DNA of 64,000 bases from Alisma plantago-aquatica (GCA_963693085.1 OY856412.1:1406828694-1406892693); one strand, 5' to 3'. Shown: positions 1 through 12,579, numbered from the stretch's first letter. Notes: generated by a model not told the origin, from the letters alone. Numbers and translations are program-made.

Positions 1-2659
1 ATTAATTAAAATAACAAACAACTTCAAAAAATGAATTAATGGCATATTAGTATTCAACACACTTAATATGACTTATGGGTGAAGTTTCATTAATATTGGA
101 TAATCCTAAAATCATTAATACATGAGGAAAGAGAAAATAAGATTTGCTTAAATTAATAAATCAAAAGTCTTCAAAAGGCAAATCTAATTAAATATTCAGA
201 TTGTACATACTCAAATTAGCCTAGATGCAAAATTTCATCACATTTGAAGTTCGTTTAAACCCTCAAATAAGGAAAGAGAAAAAAATTAAATTATTAAATA
301 AGAACTATACTCCGAATTGGATTGGCAACCACATAAATGTCATCTTCTTCGTGGAGTCGGATGTGTACTATAGCACCGCGGAAGTGAGTTTTTTTATTCA
401 TGATTTCTCAATGAAATCGAATGATTTCTTTGCCCACATGTTGCATTTAATATTTTGTATCTTTTGATCTATTACTTTTTTCGTTTTGGCAAGTATCTTG
501 GAAACGCCCAAAGCCGCTTCTCCAAGCTTCTAGACCTCTACGCCGTTCGGTCAATGGACCAAACCCTATATGTATAAATACATATCTATGGTTTCACCTC
601 ACCACAAGCAACCTATTCTCTAGTCAATTTCTATGTTCATCGCATTTTGCACCTCTGAGACGTAGTTCTTCTCCTCCTGCTTGCAGTGTCGTGTTATCCT
701 TTGATCTGTGACCCAATCTCGTGGTGCCTTCGTGGATCTCTGTTCTTTGCTTTCGTGCATTCAAAACAACATTTCATTGACTAATTGGGTTTCCCCAATT
801 CCATGCCAACCTGCTTGGGTGCCTTCTCATAGCCATGGATGGCACAGGGAAGGGGATGAGCCTTTATTTGTTTTCCTATGTTGCCCCTCGCTCACCTTCT
901 TTCTTTCTTTCTCCTTTGAGGGTAATTTAGTCATTTTGTATTGTTTTGGTTTTCTTGGTCATGAGCCTCAATGGCGGCTGACTGCATGGAACCGACGTCG
1001 ATGATTGGGCCAACTAAGCAGGCCCAGTCCCTCTCGTACGAATTTCTATTGCTTATTTGGCTTAATCAAATTTTCGGAGTGGTTGTAATTATAAAAAATC
1101 ATAACTTTTAATTCACTCATCCAAAATTAACAAATAAATATGTTTTGGAATTAAAAATATTTCTCTATCTAATAAAAATACTCTCTGAGCCTGATTCAAT
1201 GTTTGTGGAAGGATTATTTTTGTAGAATGAAATATATGTATAAAATTCATAATAATTGTAACTTAATCATATAAAGTCCAAATTGGTCAAAAAGATATGT
1301 TTTCTTAATCAGGAGAATCTAACTAATCATTTGGTGAATATTTTAGAGTCTAATTCCAATTTAATAAAAAGGTGATATTTCTAGGGTTTTAATATAGTCA
1401 TTAATTAATGGTTTACATCTAATATGATATTAGGTGAAGATAAACTCAGATTGGATCTAGGGTGTGGATTCTAACCTGATATACACATCAGTGAGGTATG
1501 TTTCATCCTCTTATGAGTCATATTAGAAAATTAGTTATTCCTTTATCTCTCTTGGACTTGACGATGACACATTACTTAGATGTCACATATTTGCTTGTAG
1601 TGTACCAATAGTGTCCTAATCTTGAAATTGGACTCGTGCACTATGATAATTGTTAATTGGATCCTATCCTTGTATCTTGTGGATAATTCATACAGTTTGT
1701 ACCTTGTTTATGTGATAATTTATAATTAATGGAACCCTAGTTTGGTTATACCTATACTTCTCTTTGATGACTTTGGAATTTGGACACCTTTATGGTGATA
1801 TGACAATTTCTCTACTTGTTTCGCTATTTATAATGTATGTTTGGTTTGGATGACTTGTTTATTTGTACATTAGGTGATGTGTCACAATTGTGTGCAATAC
1901 CAACAAAGGGTGCAAATGGTGATTCTTGTCCCTGGGTAATTGTGCTATGATGCCATTACTCTCCCGAAGATTATGGTGGTGATGCCATAATATATATGCA
2001 TGGTTATGGTGGTGATGCCATATACCCCAAATGTTATTATGTGGATTATTGTTTAGTTTAACCACATGCATAATTCTTATTATTAATTGTTGTTCTCTTC
2101 TTGTGATTTTAAAGACAAGATTTGATTAATGTGAGCTTTGTTATTTTTTTCATATATTCTCTTTTATCTTATTATATGAAGAATTCCTTTATGATATTTA
2201 ATTGGATGCTTCTTCTTTATTCTATGGCAAGCCTTGAGATTTGTTGTCCTTATTTCTTTTATTTTGTCCAATCCTGATTATATGCACATATCAGCTTTGA
2301 TAGCAGACAATTTCCATATTTTTCTTATTTTCGGGGTATGCTTCCAATCCCTAGGTAGTGAGAAGGAGAAGTTGCCTAAAGTTGACCAAGGCTATCCCGG
2401 AGTTACCTTATCTAGCTATTGGAGGCAGATTAAGATAGTGGGATGATCCCGTGTGGTGAAGAAGTTTCATAGACACTCAATTGTAATAGTTAGATATATT
2501 TCTCTTCCGCTGCTAAATTATTCATTTTATGATACATACATGCGAATGAATTGGTCATCATCTCTTTGAAGAAAAAAAAATTATGATGGTTTTGATTATA
2601 AGGGATGCTGCCTTTTTATTTTAGTAGGGAGTCGATCCCTTATGGGATCTCACTCCTTA
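1..2659. other. Unassigned flank, probably old repeat DNA
   Basis: I find no ORF here with a recognisable domain; the longest (708-1004 +, 98 codons) has no family signature. A TATA-like box lies near 573. A stretch near 1090 (CATAACTTTTAATTCACTC) resembles a motif common in gypsy-type LTRs, and element H has a similar one near 20625. Two copies of a GGTGGTGATGCCAT motif lie between 1970 and 2025. These hints suggest a decayed LTR, but I cannot find its ends. Confidence 0.4.
573..580 (+). promoter_or_regulatory. TATA-like box
   Basis: TATAAATA is followed by a less AT-rich, C/T-rich leader-like stretch (about 600-700). It could be an LTR promoter remnant or chance; no gene downstream supports it. 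Confidence 0.25.
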
Positions 2660-3364
2660 CAGTTGGAATGAACTCCAAGGGGTCCTATTTATAGTTGGGG
2701 GTGTTTCCTTGAGTGTGGAATCACCTAGGGGCAAAATATAGCCATTTTTTTAGTTGCAACGGATCTATTCTCACTCAAAACAACTTACCAACGGTTATAA
2801 TCACTTTTTCTATGTTTTCCATATAGTACATTCGGTCGAGTTTCAATAAAGATAACTCGACCGATCCACTAAGAAACAAAGCCAATTTTTGAACTATTGG
2901 TCAAGTTTGTTTTGGGAAACTCGACCGATGAGCGAACATTAGTTTTTCTTAGTGAGTCGGTCGGTCAAGTTCTGTGAATGTGCAACTCGGTTGATTGGTC
3001 CCTTCAAAAAATCCATCACTCAAAACTTGACCGCAATAAATAGTCTGTGACAAATTTTCTAAATTGACATTTGAGTGATCAAATGTTGGAATTAAGTATC
3101 CCTGGTTTTTTCTCTTCTTAGTTACAAGTCATATCATCAATATAAGTGATTACAAAAATCATCTAAGGTCATTTGAAGTGATTTCCCAAAATGCGCACTT
3201 GCATTACTTTTGACTTGAACTTGAACAAGCTAGGGCTTGTGTAATTAGATCCTTTTCATGTACCAAAAGCCTGAAATCAATCTTGAACAAACATATTAGA
3301 TACATAGAATGGAATGGTTAAGTCATTATCAAAATATGGACAATGTAGAACTCTCAAGTCAACA
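2660..3364 (-). repeat. Partial LTR of element E
   Basis: Similar to the LTRs of element B at 17040-17760 and 34625-35318. On the minus strand it begins TGTTGACTTGAGAG directly after a purine tract. It holds four degenerate inverted repeats with TCGGTCGAGTT-type arms (about 2830, 2898, 2958 and 3015). A minus-strand TATAAATA lies near 2685, where the plus strand reads CTATTTATAG. Confidence 0.75.
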
Positions 3365-3383
3365 TTCTCCCCCATTTTGACAA
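3365..3383 (-). other. Polypurine tract of element E
   Basis: The minus strand reads TTGTCAAAATGGGGGAGAA immediately before the LTR start TGTTGAC. This is the usual plus-strand primer layout, and the same tract lies at 17761-17781 in element B. Confidence 0.7.
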
Positions 3384-3424
3384 TGACAAACCATTCCTCA
3401 ATCATATTGAAAAGGATATGTAAA

Positions 3425-3429
3425 GTTAT
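3425..3429. repeat. Target-site duplication of element A, left copy
   Basis: GTTAT here and at 12575-12579 flank element A. A related uninterrupted sequence at about 17815-17840 carries ATTAT once at this point. Confidence 0.9.
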
Positions 3430-4604
3430 TGTTGGTATGTATGCCCATAGAGCAAGTCATGTGATGATTGTAATGGGATACTTTGTAAATGATTTGAATA
3501 ATAATAAAGGCAATTTCCGATCTATATGTTTTAACTATTTCTGAGATGATAGTGTAACATGATAGATGTCTAAAGAATTGTTGTACTCGATGAAGTATGC
3601 TTTTAGGTTAAGGACCTAAACGATGAGATCATACAGATGTTAAGAGTATACATTCTTGTTTTGTCCCTAGTCGGTTGTTATTGTGGAAATAACCATAGAC
3701 ATCAATAACACTAAAGACTAGATTGTGTATTGATTGATGACAGAATCTCATTAGTCATGATATAGTGATATCAAACCAAGAACATAGGTACTTGTTAGAG
3801 AACAAGTGTACCGGACAGACCCACCGTGAGAGTGACACATGGAACCATGATTTGGTAGTCACAGTCAGATCTCACAGTGATGGTGGTGAGTGTGATTCTT
3901 CAACCTAAAATCACTACACTCAATACATGTCATTGGGTACACTTTGACATCATCAAACGCAGTCCTGAAACATGGGTTGTTATAAAGGTGATAATTGGGT
4001 GACTTTGACACATGGGGTTTTTGAGGGGTGAGTGATAGATATGGGATTTGTCCCTCCTAAGGGAGTTTGATGTCCATGGCCACTTGATGAGTAGGATTGA
4101 GAAAGGCATGTGCATGCATGTGTGAATCAATATGTGATATTGATGTCACACACATCTCACCCAGTCTGCTCTGAGATCAAGGAAATGGATGAACGTTGAC
4201 AGGATGATTGTACCATGCCTTGAGTTCATGCAGGACATTAGTGACAAAGGAATTATACATCCAATGTAACACCATTCACGGATTGTGGGATTGAAAGTTG
4301 TTCTCTAACTTTCTATTTCACTTGGGTAGCACTGATGTGCGACTAGGCACCGCTCTTTGCTTGTGAAGTCATAAGTGTTATGGATTTTCACTGCCAATGT
4401 GAAATGGACCTGCAGGGTCACACACAAAGGATTTAACCTGGAAGAGGAGTTTGTCCACAAATGATGTTTAGATTGATTACTAAAGGAGTTTAGTAGTTCA
4501 ATTAAACACCCAGACGATTGATAGCTCAAAATCATAGTATTTAAGGTGTTGGATCAGATGATTAGAGTATCAGATTGATTGAAACTGCAATTGACTGATC
4601 TGCT

Positions 4605-4955
4605 ACCCCAACCGATCGGCTCATAGAGATGAACCGATCGGCTCAGGCTGGTGAGCCAACCGGCTCAGGTCAATGAACCGATCAGTTCACAATGTTGAAC
4701 TGGTCGGGTGACCAACCAAGTTCATTTCACTTGTCAAATTTGATTTGGACAAGGATTAATATATGATTAATTGGAAACAAACATGAAAGTCATGAATTCA
4801 AGTTGGACCAGGAGCATGAACCGATCAGCTCAAGCATGAATCGATCGGCTCAAGCATGAACTGATTGGCTCATATGCCCCAAATGATTGGTTCAGGTGTG
4901 AATCGATCGGCTGAGGTCACCAACCGACCATTTCAGGGTTGAAATGATCGGTTCA
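4605..4955 (+). repeat. Palindromic ACCGATCGG array in U3 of element A
   Basis: About a dozen variants of TGAACCGATCGGCTCA lie at roughly 20-26-bp spacing in two clusters, 4605-4705 and 4815-4955. The core CCGATCGG is a palindrome, and the flanking GAAC or TGAGC arms often complete a longer one. The array ends about 100 bp before the TATA box, where copia elements usually carry transcriptional activator repeats. One unit is present here but absent from the 3' LTR. Confidence 0.8.
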
Positions 4956-5056
4956 ACTGGCACAGTTTGTCAGATTTTGTGGAAAATCTCGAACCCTTCT
5001 ACTCCTGCTTTAATCCCGCATTGCCCGGGGTAGAGAACCCTGTCCCATGACCCTCC

Positions 5057-5064
5057 TATATATA
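5057..5064 (+). promoter_or_regulatory. TATA box of the element A LTR
   Basis: TATATATA followed by AGGGG, conserved in the right LTR near 12034. It is the best candidate for the LTR promoter. Confidence 0.6.
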
Positions 5065-5597
5065 GGGGTATTAGGGGCTTCTCAAAGTACAACTCAGAAC
5101 ACCAGTTGCTCTTCAAAGTTTTCATTCTCTCTGGTTGTGGTAACCAGGAGAGCCCGAGCAAGTACTACCCGATAAGGGAGGCACAACAAGGGAAAGACAA
5201 CTGTAGAAAAGTGACTGGTGGTAGGAGAATGTGTCGGTGACTAGTACGTCGATAGGAGGGTGTGAATCCTTTCGGTGCCTTGTGTGACAAGGTGATCCGA
5301 GTTCCATGTGGTCCGTGTGGACTACTTTAGAGGTGGGAGATTTATGTCGCTCGGAGGACAGCTTTCAATCTCGACAGTCCCGGTGAGACCAGGAGCTGCA
5401 CAGACACCATCCAAGATCAGAGGTGAAGACTGCGCAAGCCGCGATGTAACGTCGTCGAGCAAGCCTCGGGACAAGGTATGTCTCTACAAACCATCCTTCC
5501 TGATGTATAGATGTTGATGTGATTCCTTTATTCTGTGTTTGAGGAGGAGAAAATTTTTGTTTCCGCTGCCTTCTCTGTCTCCCTTAAAACCCAACAG

Positions 5598-5612
5598 TGG
5601 TATCAAAACCAC
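5598..5612 (+). other. Primer-binding site of element A
   Basis: TGGTATCAAAACCAC starts two bases after the LTR end. It is a slightly decayed match to the initiator-Met tRNA primer site TGGTATCAGAGCC. Confidence 0.85.
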
Positions 5613-6973
5613 GTCAACTGCTCTATGCTTTAGGATTGTCGATATGATCGATTTTGGATTGTCGTCTTTATTTATTGCATACGATGCAAATAAAATTGGC
5701 TTTATGCATGTCCAATCCTAAATCTACAAATTCCAATATACATATATGATATGTAATATGAATGCACTCGATACGCGTCGCCCTTAAATGAGTTTTGTGG
5801 TGGATGTATAGCGTGGTTATGGCCAATAAACCCTATTTCTGTGTATGGTTGTATGCGGTTGCTTGCATCTCGTTCTGCGCACCAATTCCCTATCTCCTAT
5901 TCCTAATGTAACTCGAGATAACTTGAGATTTCTTTCCTACCTTTGCTCCCCCTAAATGTAAATTGGGGTTTTCCCTTTTCAAATGTAAAATAGGATAGAT
6001 CTTTTATTTCTTGTTATGTCGAAGAACGGTGGACAACCTAACAACGACAGAGATGATCGGTTCAAGGCGTGAACCAATCGGTTGGCGTTCTAGATGACCG
6101 ATTCGAGGAGTGAGACGAGCGGGTGGCGGCCTGAGGAGATGCATGACGACTAGTGAACTGATCGGCTGGAGGTGCTAGTCAATCGGCTGGTGGCACCCAA
6201 CTGACCGGCCTGATGGTGAGCCGATCAATCATGGAGATGATTTGATCAAACCCAGAAAGGTAAAGCACAGAGTTCATCTTGTAAAGGTTGCATGTGATGC
6301 GGACCTAGATGACCATGATTCCTCTTGGCTCGAGGAATCACATTAGGATGGCCATAATAATCGCTTTTATCGTTTCATATGTTTTCTGTGGGATATAGCA
6401 TGTATATGATACATACTATGTATTGTGGTGATTGGATATGTATATGTACCTATAAAAACCAAATCCATCATTAAATATTAAAGTTTTAAATGTCTTCCAA
6501 ATGCGACACACATGAAAAGCTTGATCGGCCAAGTGTGGGCACGCCCTAGCGTGGTGCACCATCTATCTCGTAGAAGCGTGAAGGATGGATATGTGGGTCT
6601 GCCCTAGCAGGGTGCATATTCATCGTGTTGGCTTTGGGTCAGACTTAACAAGGTGACCTAGATAGGATCTAGCACCTTGAGGCATGGAGGTGATCATGGC
6701 AAGGAGTTGCATATGACATCTTTCAAGAGTTGCATATGATACAATTGGCAAAAGTTGCCTACCTGGAAGATCTGAATTATGGGTGATAGCCCTAGCTGGT
6801 CCATTACTCAGAGGATTTCAGGATCTTGACCCACTAGAAGATTGTACGCTGCAATCTTCCGAATTGATGGAGAGGGCTATCAATTTGAACAAAAATATTG
6901 GGAGCGGTAACTAATTAAAGGCCTAATTAACTATCGTCAAATTTTATTCAAATCAAATCAAATCAAAAGAGTT
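5613..6973 (+). other. Leader of element A without an intact gag
   Basis: About 1.36 kb with no long ORF. At 6055-6240 it repeats the ACCGATCGG-type motifs of the LTR (GATCGGTTC, ACCAATCGG, CTGATCGGCTGG and others). The rest is low-information sequence. A gag N-terminus would normally lie here, but only a short gag-like stretch starts near 7001. Confidence 0.6.
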
Positions 6974-7858
6974 TTGAAAAATGCAATTTTCTCCCGTATA
7001 ATGGCAAAAGAATCATCTTCTAAAATGGGCAAATTAATTGAGAATAAATTCCATAACTGGTTAGGGATTGTGAGAAGTGTTCTGCACAATCCAGATATAC
7101 CAGTAGCCTTTGAATCCGCTCTATGTACACTTAATAAGAAGGATATTTCATTGATGGAGATAAATGGAACAAAGTCTAAGGATAAATGTAAGGGAGAGAA
7201 GGGTTCTCTCACCAAACCAATGTCAGAATCTTCTGGGCTCAAAACATGGAGAGGATGGAAGGAATTATGGAAGAAGAAGCAAGAGATAGAGATCTCTACT
7301 TCTGGTGTATACATGATAGAGATTAACTTTACTACTTCTTTGTCATGGGTACTTGATACCAGATGTGGATCTCACATTTGTTCAAATGTGAAGGATCTTA
7401 AGAGAAGTAGGCCTTTGGGGAAAGGCAATGTTGAACTACATGTTGCCAATGGGGCAAGAGTTTCCGCCAGTGTTGTAGGAACCTATGAGTTAACTCTACC
7501 TAGTGGGCTAATAATAGAGTTGAAGAACTGCTATTATGTACCTTCCATAAATAGGAATATCATTTCTGTCTCTTGTTTGGACAAGGATGGTTTTGAATTT
7601 CTTATTAAGAATGGAAAGTGTTCCATTTCAAAATATGGGATCTTTTATGACAGTGCCCCAATGTCTTATGGTCTATACTTGATAGGTATAGAGACAAGTG
7701 TATACAATGTAAACACTAAAAGGCAAAAACTCAACGACTCAAACAAAACATATATTTGGCATTGTCGTCTAGGGCACATAAATGAGAAGCGCATCTCTAG
7801 ACTCCATAAAGATGGTTATCTAGACTCTTTTGATTATTAATCAATAGAGACATGTGAA
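6974..7858 (+). pseudogene. Gag remnant, protease and GAG pre-integrase of element A
   Basis: The reading frame is open from 6974 to a TAA at 7838; the probable start is the MAKESSS methionine at 7001. A short gag-like N-terminal segment (FHNWLGIVRSVL) runs quickly into a lysine-rich linker, with no intact CCHC knuckle visible, so much of gag seems deleted. Next is the copia aspartic protease around WVLDTRCGSHIC; the usual DTG catalytic triplet reads DTR, which should inactivate it. The pre-integrase zinc-binding segment follows: WHCRLGH, then CESC just after the stop. All later pol parts continue in this same frame. Confidence 0.88.
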
Positions 7859-8797
7859 TCTTGTTTGTTGGGAAAGATGACCAAGACTCCCTTTTTAGGT
7901 AAAGGTGAGAGAGCTAGTGATCTATTAGGACTCATACATATTGATGTATGTGGGCCTTTTAGAACTAATGCCAGAAATGGGTATCAGTACTCCATTACCT
8001 TCACTGATGACTTCAGTAGGTATGGCTATGTGTACCTGATGAAACATAAGTCAGAAACCCTTGAAAGGTTCAAGGATTTCATGAATGAAGTACAAAACCA
8101 ACTTGGTAAAAGTATTAAAGCACTTCAATTCGATCGAGGTGGAGAATACTTAAGCCAGGAGTTTGAGGACCTTCTGTGAGCCCGTAGTATTGTATCACAA
8201 TGGACTCCGCCTGGAACACCACAGCATAATGGTGTGTCTGAAAGAAGGAATTGCACTTTACTAGATATGATGCGATCAATGATGAGTTTTGTTGATCTTC
8301 TGATTTCCTTCTGGGGTCATGCTCTTGAAACCGCCACATTTACACTTAACCGAGTACCATCTAAATCGGTTCAAAAGATACCATATGAGATATGGCATAG
8401 GAAGCGTCCCGATTTGTCTTTTATTAAGATTTGGGGTTGTGAGGCTTACATCAGGAAAATGTTTCCTGATAAGCTTGGACCCAAGTCCGATAAATGTTAT
8501 TTTGTTGGATACCCCAAGGGAATGAGGGGATATTATTTATACCACCCTACTGACAACAAAGTGTTTGTTGCTAGGACAACTATATTCCTAGAAAAGGAAT
8601 TTATTTCTAGAGGAAACAGTGGGAGGAAAATAGAGCTTGAAGAGGTTCAAGCCCAATAAGAAAACATTGAACCGGTAGATGTACAAGAATAACATAGAGA
8701 TTCATAAGGTGTTGTGGAATCTCAATCTCCTCAAGTAATATAAGGACCTAATAGATCTAGTAGGACACGCCTTGAACCTGAGAGGTTTGGATACCTT
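7859..8797 (+). pseudogene. Integrase of element A
   Basis: It catalyses insertion of the cDNA into the host chromosome. The first catalytic Asp is in HIDVCGPF, the second in QFDRGGEY, and the Glu in GVSERRN, so the D,D-E set is present. The copia C-terminal stretch with WGHALETA and YFVGYPKG follows. The frame is interrupted by TGA at 8177 and TAA at 8657, and three more in-frame TAA codons follow before 8798. No frameshift is needed to read through, so the damage looks like point mutation only. Confidence 0.9.
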
Positions 8798-10003
8798 GTG
8801 ACTCAGGAAGGTGGTGATTTGATCATAGATGATGATCCAACTACCTATCTAGAGGCTATGGAGGGACCAGATTCTGAGAAGTGGCTTGAGGCCATGAAAT
8901 CCGAGATGGAATCCATGTATTCCAACAAAGTATGGACTTTGGTGGAACCACTCAAAGGGGTCAAACCCATAGGGTGCAAGTGGGTCTTCAAGAAGAAGAC
9001 CGACATGGATGGCAATGTGCAAACTTATAAAGGCAGATTGGTTGCAAAGGGTTTCCGACAAGTTCAAGGTGTTGACTATGATGAAACTTTTTCTCCAGTT
9101 GCCATGATTAAGTCCATCAGGATCATGCTTGCTATTGTGGCTTACTATGACTATGAGATTTGGCAAATGGATGTTAAAACTGCATTCCTTAATGGGAATA
9201 TAAATGAGGATGTGTACATAACACAACCTGAAGGTTTTGAAGATCCAACGAATGCCAATAAAATCTGTAAGCTACAAAGGTCAATCTATGGATTGAAGCA
9301 AGCATCTCGGAGTTGGAATCTTCGATTTGATGAGGAAGTCAAAGTGTTTGGCTTTATTCAAAATGAAGATGAACCTTGTGTGTACAAGAAGTTTAGTGGG
9401 AGCACGACCACATTCCTCATATTGTATGTGGATGACATACTATTGATGGGGAATGATGTCACAGCCTTAGAGAAGGTAAAGACTTGGCTTGGGAATACTT
9501 TCTCAATGAAGGACTTAGGAGAAGCATCCTACATTCTAGGTATTAAGATCTATAGAGATAGATCTAAAAGGCTTCTCGGACTAAGTCAAAGCATGTACAT
9601 TGACAAAGTGCTGAAGCGGTTCAGCATGGAGAACTCAAAGAGAGGCAACATCCCCATGCTACATGGAGTCACCATCTCTAGAGCTCAATGTCCCCAATCT
9701 TGTGAAGAGAGGGAGCATATGAATGGGATCCCATATGCATCAGCCATCGGATCCATCATGTACGCTATGTTGTGTGCATGCCCAGATGTCTCGTATGCCC
9801 TCAGCATGACGAGCAGGTACCAGTCAGATCACGGGGATACTCACTGGACAGCTGTAAAGAACATCCTCAAGTACTTACGAAGGACTAAGGATCAATTCCT
9901 TATATACGGCGGTAAGGAAGAACTGGTTATAAGAGGTTACACCGATGCAAGCTTCCAAACTGACAAAGATGATTACAGATCGCAATCAGGATTTATATTT
10001 TGA
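8798..10003 (+). pseudogene. Reverse transcriptase of element A
   Basis: A 401-codon open stretch. It begins with the copia linker before RT (WLEAMKSEMESM, VWTLVEP, KWVFKKK), then gives KGRLVAKGF, DETFSPVA, QMDVKTAFLNG and YGLKQA. The catalytic box is YVDDILLMGND with both aspartates present. The following segment reaches the start of RNase H (GYTDASFQTD). It ends at a TGA (10001) in FIF*LNNG. RT itself has no visible active-site loss. Confidence 0.93.
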
Positions 10004-10414
10004 CTAAACAATGGAGTTGTGAGCTGTAAGAGTTCCAAGCAAGAAACAGTTGTCAATTCTACTACAGAGGCTGAGTATATTGTTGCTTCACATGTAGTAA
10101 AGGAGGATGTGTGGATCAGGAAGTTCATCACTGAACTTGGTGTAGTTCCCAATAGCTGTGATGCAATTGAGCTTTATTGTGCCAATAATGGAGCTATTTC
10201 TCAAGCTAAGGAGCCCATATCACATCAGCGGTCCAAGCACATATTGCGGCGCTTCCATCTCATATGAGAGATCGTACAACAAGGAGATGTGAAGATTTGC
10301 AAAGTATCAACTGAAGACAACATAGTTGATCCACTGACGAAGGCCCTTTCTCAGCAGAAGCATGATGGTCATGCTAGGTCACAAGGACTGAGGTTCCTAG
10401 GTGACTGGCTCTAA
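10004..10414 (+). pseudogene. RNase H and polyprotein end of element A
   Basis: This continues the RT frame through the TGA at 10001 and a second TGA at 10265, and terminates at TAA 10412-10414. SSKQETV, STTEAEY, RSKHILRR and DPLTKAL mark a copia RNase H. The Asp expected in the conserved YCDN motif reads Ala (YCANNGA), which would remove a metal-binding residue. Confidence 0.88.
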
Positions 10415-10429
10415 GTGCAAGTGGGAGTC
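10415..10429 (+). other. Polypurine tract of element A
   Basis: GTGCAAGTGGGAGTC directly precedes the 3' LTR start TGTTGG. This is the expected position and composition. Confidence 0.75.
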
Positions 10430-12574
10430 TGTTGGTATGTATGCCCATAGAGCAAGTCATGTGATGATTGTAATGGGATACTTTGTAAATGATTTGAATA
10501 ATAATAAAGGTAATTTCTGATCTATATGTTTTAACTATTTCTGAGATGATAGTGTAACATGATAGATGTATAAAGAATTATTTTACTCGATGATGTATGC
10601 TTTTAGGTTAAGGACCTAAACGATGAGATCATACGGATGTTAAGAGTATACATTCTTGTTTTGTCCCTAGTTGATTGTTATTGTGGAAATAGCCATATAC
10701 ATCAATAACACTAAAGACTAGATTGTGTATTGGTTGATGATAGAATCTCATTAGTCATGATATACTGATATCAAACCAAGCACATAGGTACTTGTTAGAG
10801 AACAAGTGTACCAGATAGACCGACCGTGAGAGTGACACATGGAACCATGATTTGGTAGTCACAGTCAGATCTCACAGTGATGGTGGTGAGTGTGATTCCT
10901 CAACCTGAAATCACTACACTCAACATATGTCATTGGGTACACTTTGACATCATCAAACGCAGTCCTGAAACATGGGTTGTTATAAAGGTGATGATTGGGT
11001 GACTTTGACACATGGGGTTTTTTAGGGGTGAGTGATAGATATGGGATTTGTCCCTCCTAAGGGAGTTTGATGTCCATGGCCACTTGATGAGTAGGATTGA
11101 GAAAGGCATGTGCATGCATGTGTGAATCAATATGTGATATTGATGTCACACACATCTCACCCAGTCTGCTCTGAGACCAAGGAAATGGATGAATGTTGAA
11201 AGGATGAATGTACCATGCCTTGAGTTCATTCAGGACATTAGTGACAAAGAAATTATACATTCAATGTAACGCCATTCACGGATTGTAGGATTGAAAGTTG
11301 TTCTCCAACTTTCTATTTCACTTGGGTAGCATTGATGTGCGACTAGGCACCGCTCTTTGCTTGTGAAGTCATAAGTGTTATGGATTTTCACTACCAACGT
11401 GAAATGGACCTGCAGGGTCACACACAAAGGATTTAACCTGGAAGAGGAGTTTGTCCACAAATGATGTTTAAATTTATTACTAAAGGAGTTTAGTAGTTCA
11501 ATTAAACACCCAGTCAATTGATAGCTCAAAATCATAGTATTCAAGGTGTTGGATCAGATGATTAGAGTATCGGATTGATTGAAACTGTAATTGACTGATC
11601 TGCTGCCCCAACCGATTGGCTCATAGAGATGAACCGATCGGCTCAGGCTGGTGAACCGACCGGCTCAGGTCAATGAACTGATCGGTTCGCACTGTTGAAC
11701 TGGTCGGGTGACCAACGAAGTTCGTTTCACTTGTCAAATTTGATTTGGATAAGGATTAATATATGATTAATTGGAAACAAACATGAAAGTCAATTCAAGT
11801 TGGACCATGAGCATGAACTGATCAGCTCAAGCATGAACCGATCGGCTCAGATGCCCCAAACGATCGGTTCAGGTGTGAACCGATCGGCTGAGGTCACCAA
11901 CCAACCATTTTAGGGTTGAAATGATCGGTTCAACTGGCTTAGTTTGTCAGATTTTGTGGAAAATCTCGAACCATTCTACTCCTGCTTTAATCCCGCATTG
12001 CACGGGGTAGAGAACCATGTCCCATGATCCTCCTATATATATAGGGGTATTGGGGCTTTTCAAAGTACAACTCAGAACACCAGTTGCTCTACAAAATTGT
12101 CGTTCTCCCTGGTTGTGGTAACCAGGAGAGCCTGAGCAAGTGCTACCCGATAAGGGAGGCACAACAAGGGAAAGAAAACTGCAGAAAAGCGACTGGTGGA
12201 AGGAGAGTGTGTCGGTGACTAGTACGCCGACATGAGGGTGCGACTCCTTTTGGTGCCTTGTGCGACAAGGCGATCAGAGTTCTAGGTGGTCCGTGTGGAC
12301 TATTTCAGAGGCGGGAGACTTTTTCCGCTCAGAGGACAGCTATCAATCCCGATAGTCCCGGTGAGACCAGGAGCTGCATAGACACCGTCCAAGATCGGAG
12401 GTGAAGACTACGCAAGTTGTAAGGTAACTTCACCGAGAAAATCTCGGGACAAGGTATGTCTCTACAAACCATCCTTCCTAATGTACAGATGTTGACGCGA
12501 TTCCTTTATTCTGGGTTCGGGGAGGAGAAAATTTTTGTTTCCGCTGCCTTCTCTGTCTCCCCTAAAACCCAACT
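10430..12574 (+). repeat. 3' LTR of element A
   Basis: 2145 bp, closely matching 3430-5596 with scattered substitutions. It has a TATA box near 12034 and palindromic clusters at about 11605-11705 and 11810-11940 with one unit fewer than the 5' copy. It ends AACT rather than AACA and is followed by the GTTAT duplication at 12575-12579. Confidence 0.93.
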
Positions 12575-12579
12575 GTTAT

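Larger units (their letters stand above)
3430..5596 (+). repeat. 5' LTR of element A
   Basis: 2167 bp, TG...CA, paired with 10430-12574. It contains an array of palindromic ACCGATCGG units (about 4605-4955), a TATATATA box at 5057-5064 and, immediately after its end, the primer-binding site. It is about 22 bp longer than the right LTR, matching one extra palindromic unit. Confidence 0.93.
3430..12574 (+). mobile_element. Element A: complete Ty1/copia retrotransposon
   Basis: A 9145-bp element with two LTRs of about 2.15 kb. The left LTR starts TGTTGG and ends ACA; the right one ends ACT, a decayed terminus. It has a primer-binding site, a purine tract and a GTTAT duplication. The polyprotein order protease, integrase, reverse transcriptase, RNase H is diagnostic of copia. 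Gag is largely missing. The pol frame is constant but holds several stop codons, so it is not autonomous now. It inserted into element E. Confidence 0.95.

Noticed and set aside
708..1004. 98-codon ORF in the left flank, possible small gene
   Set aside because: No domain, no codon or splice evidence, and surrounding sequence looks like an LTR remnant.
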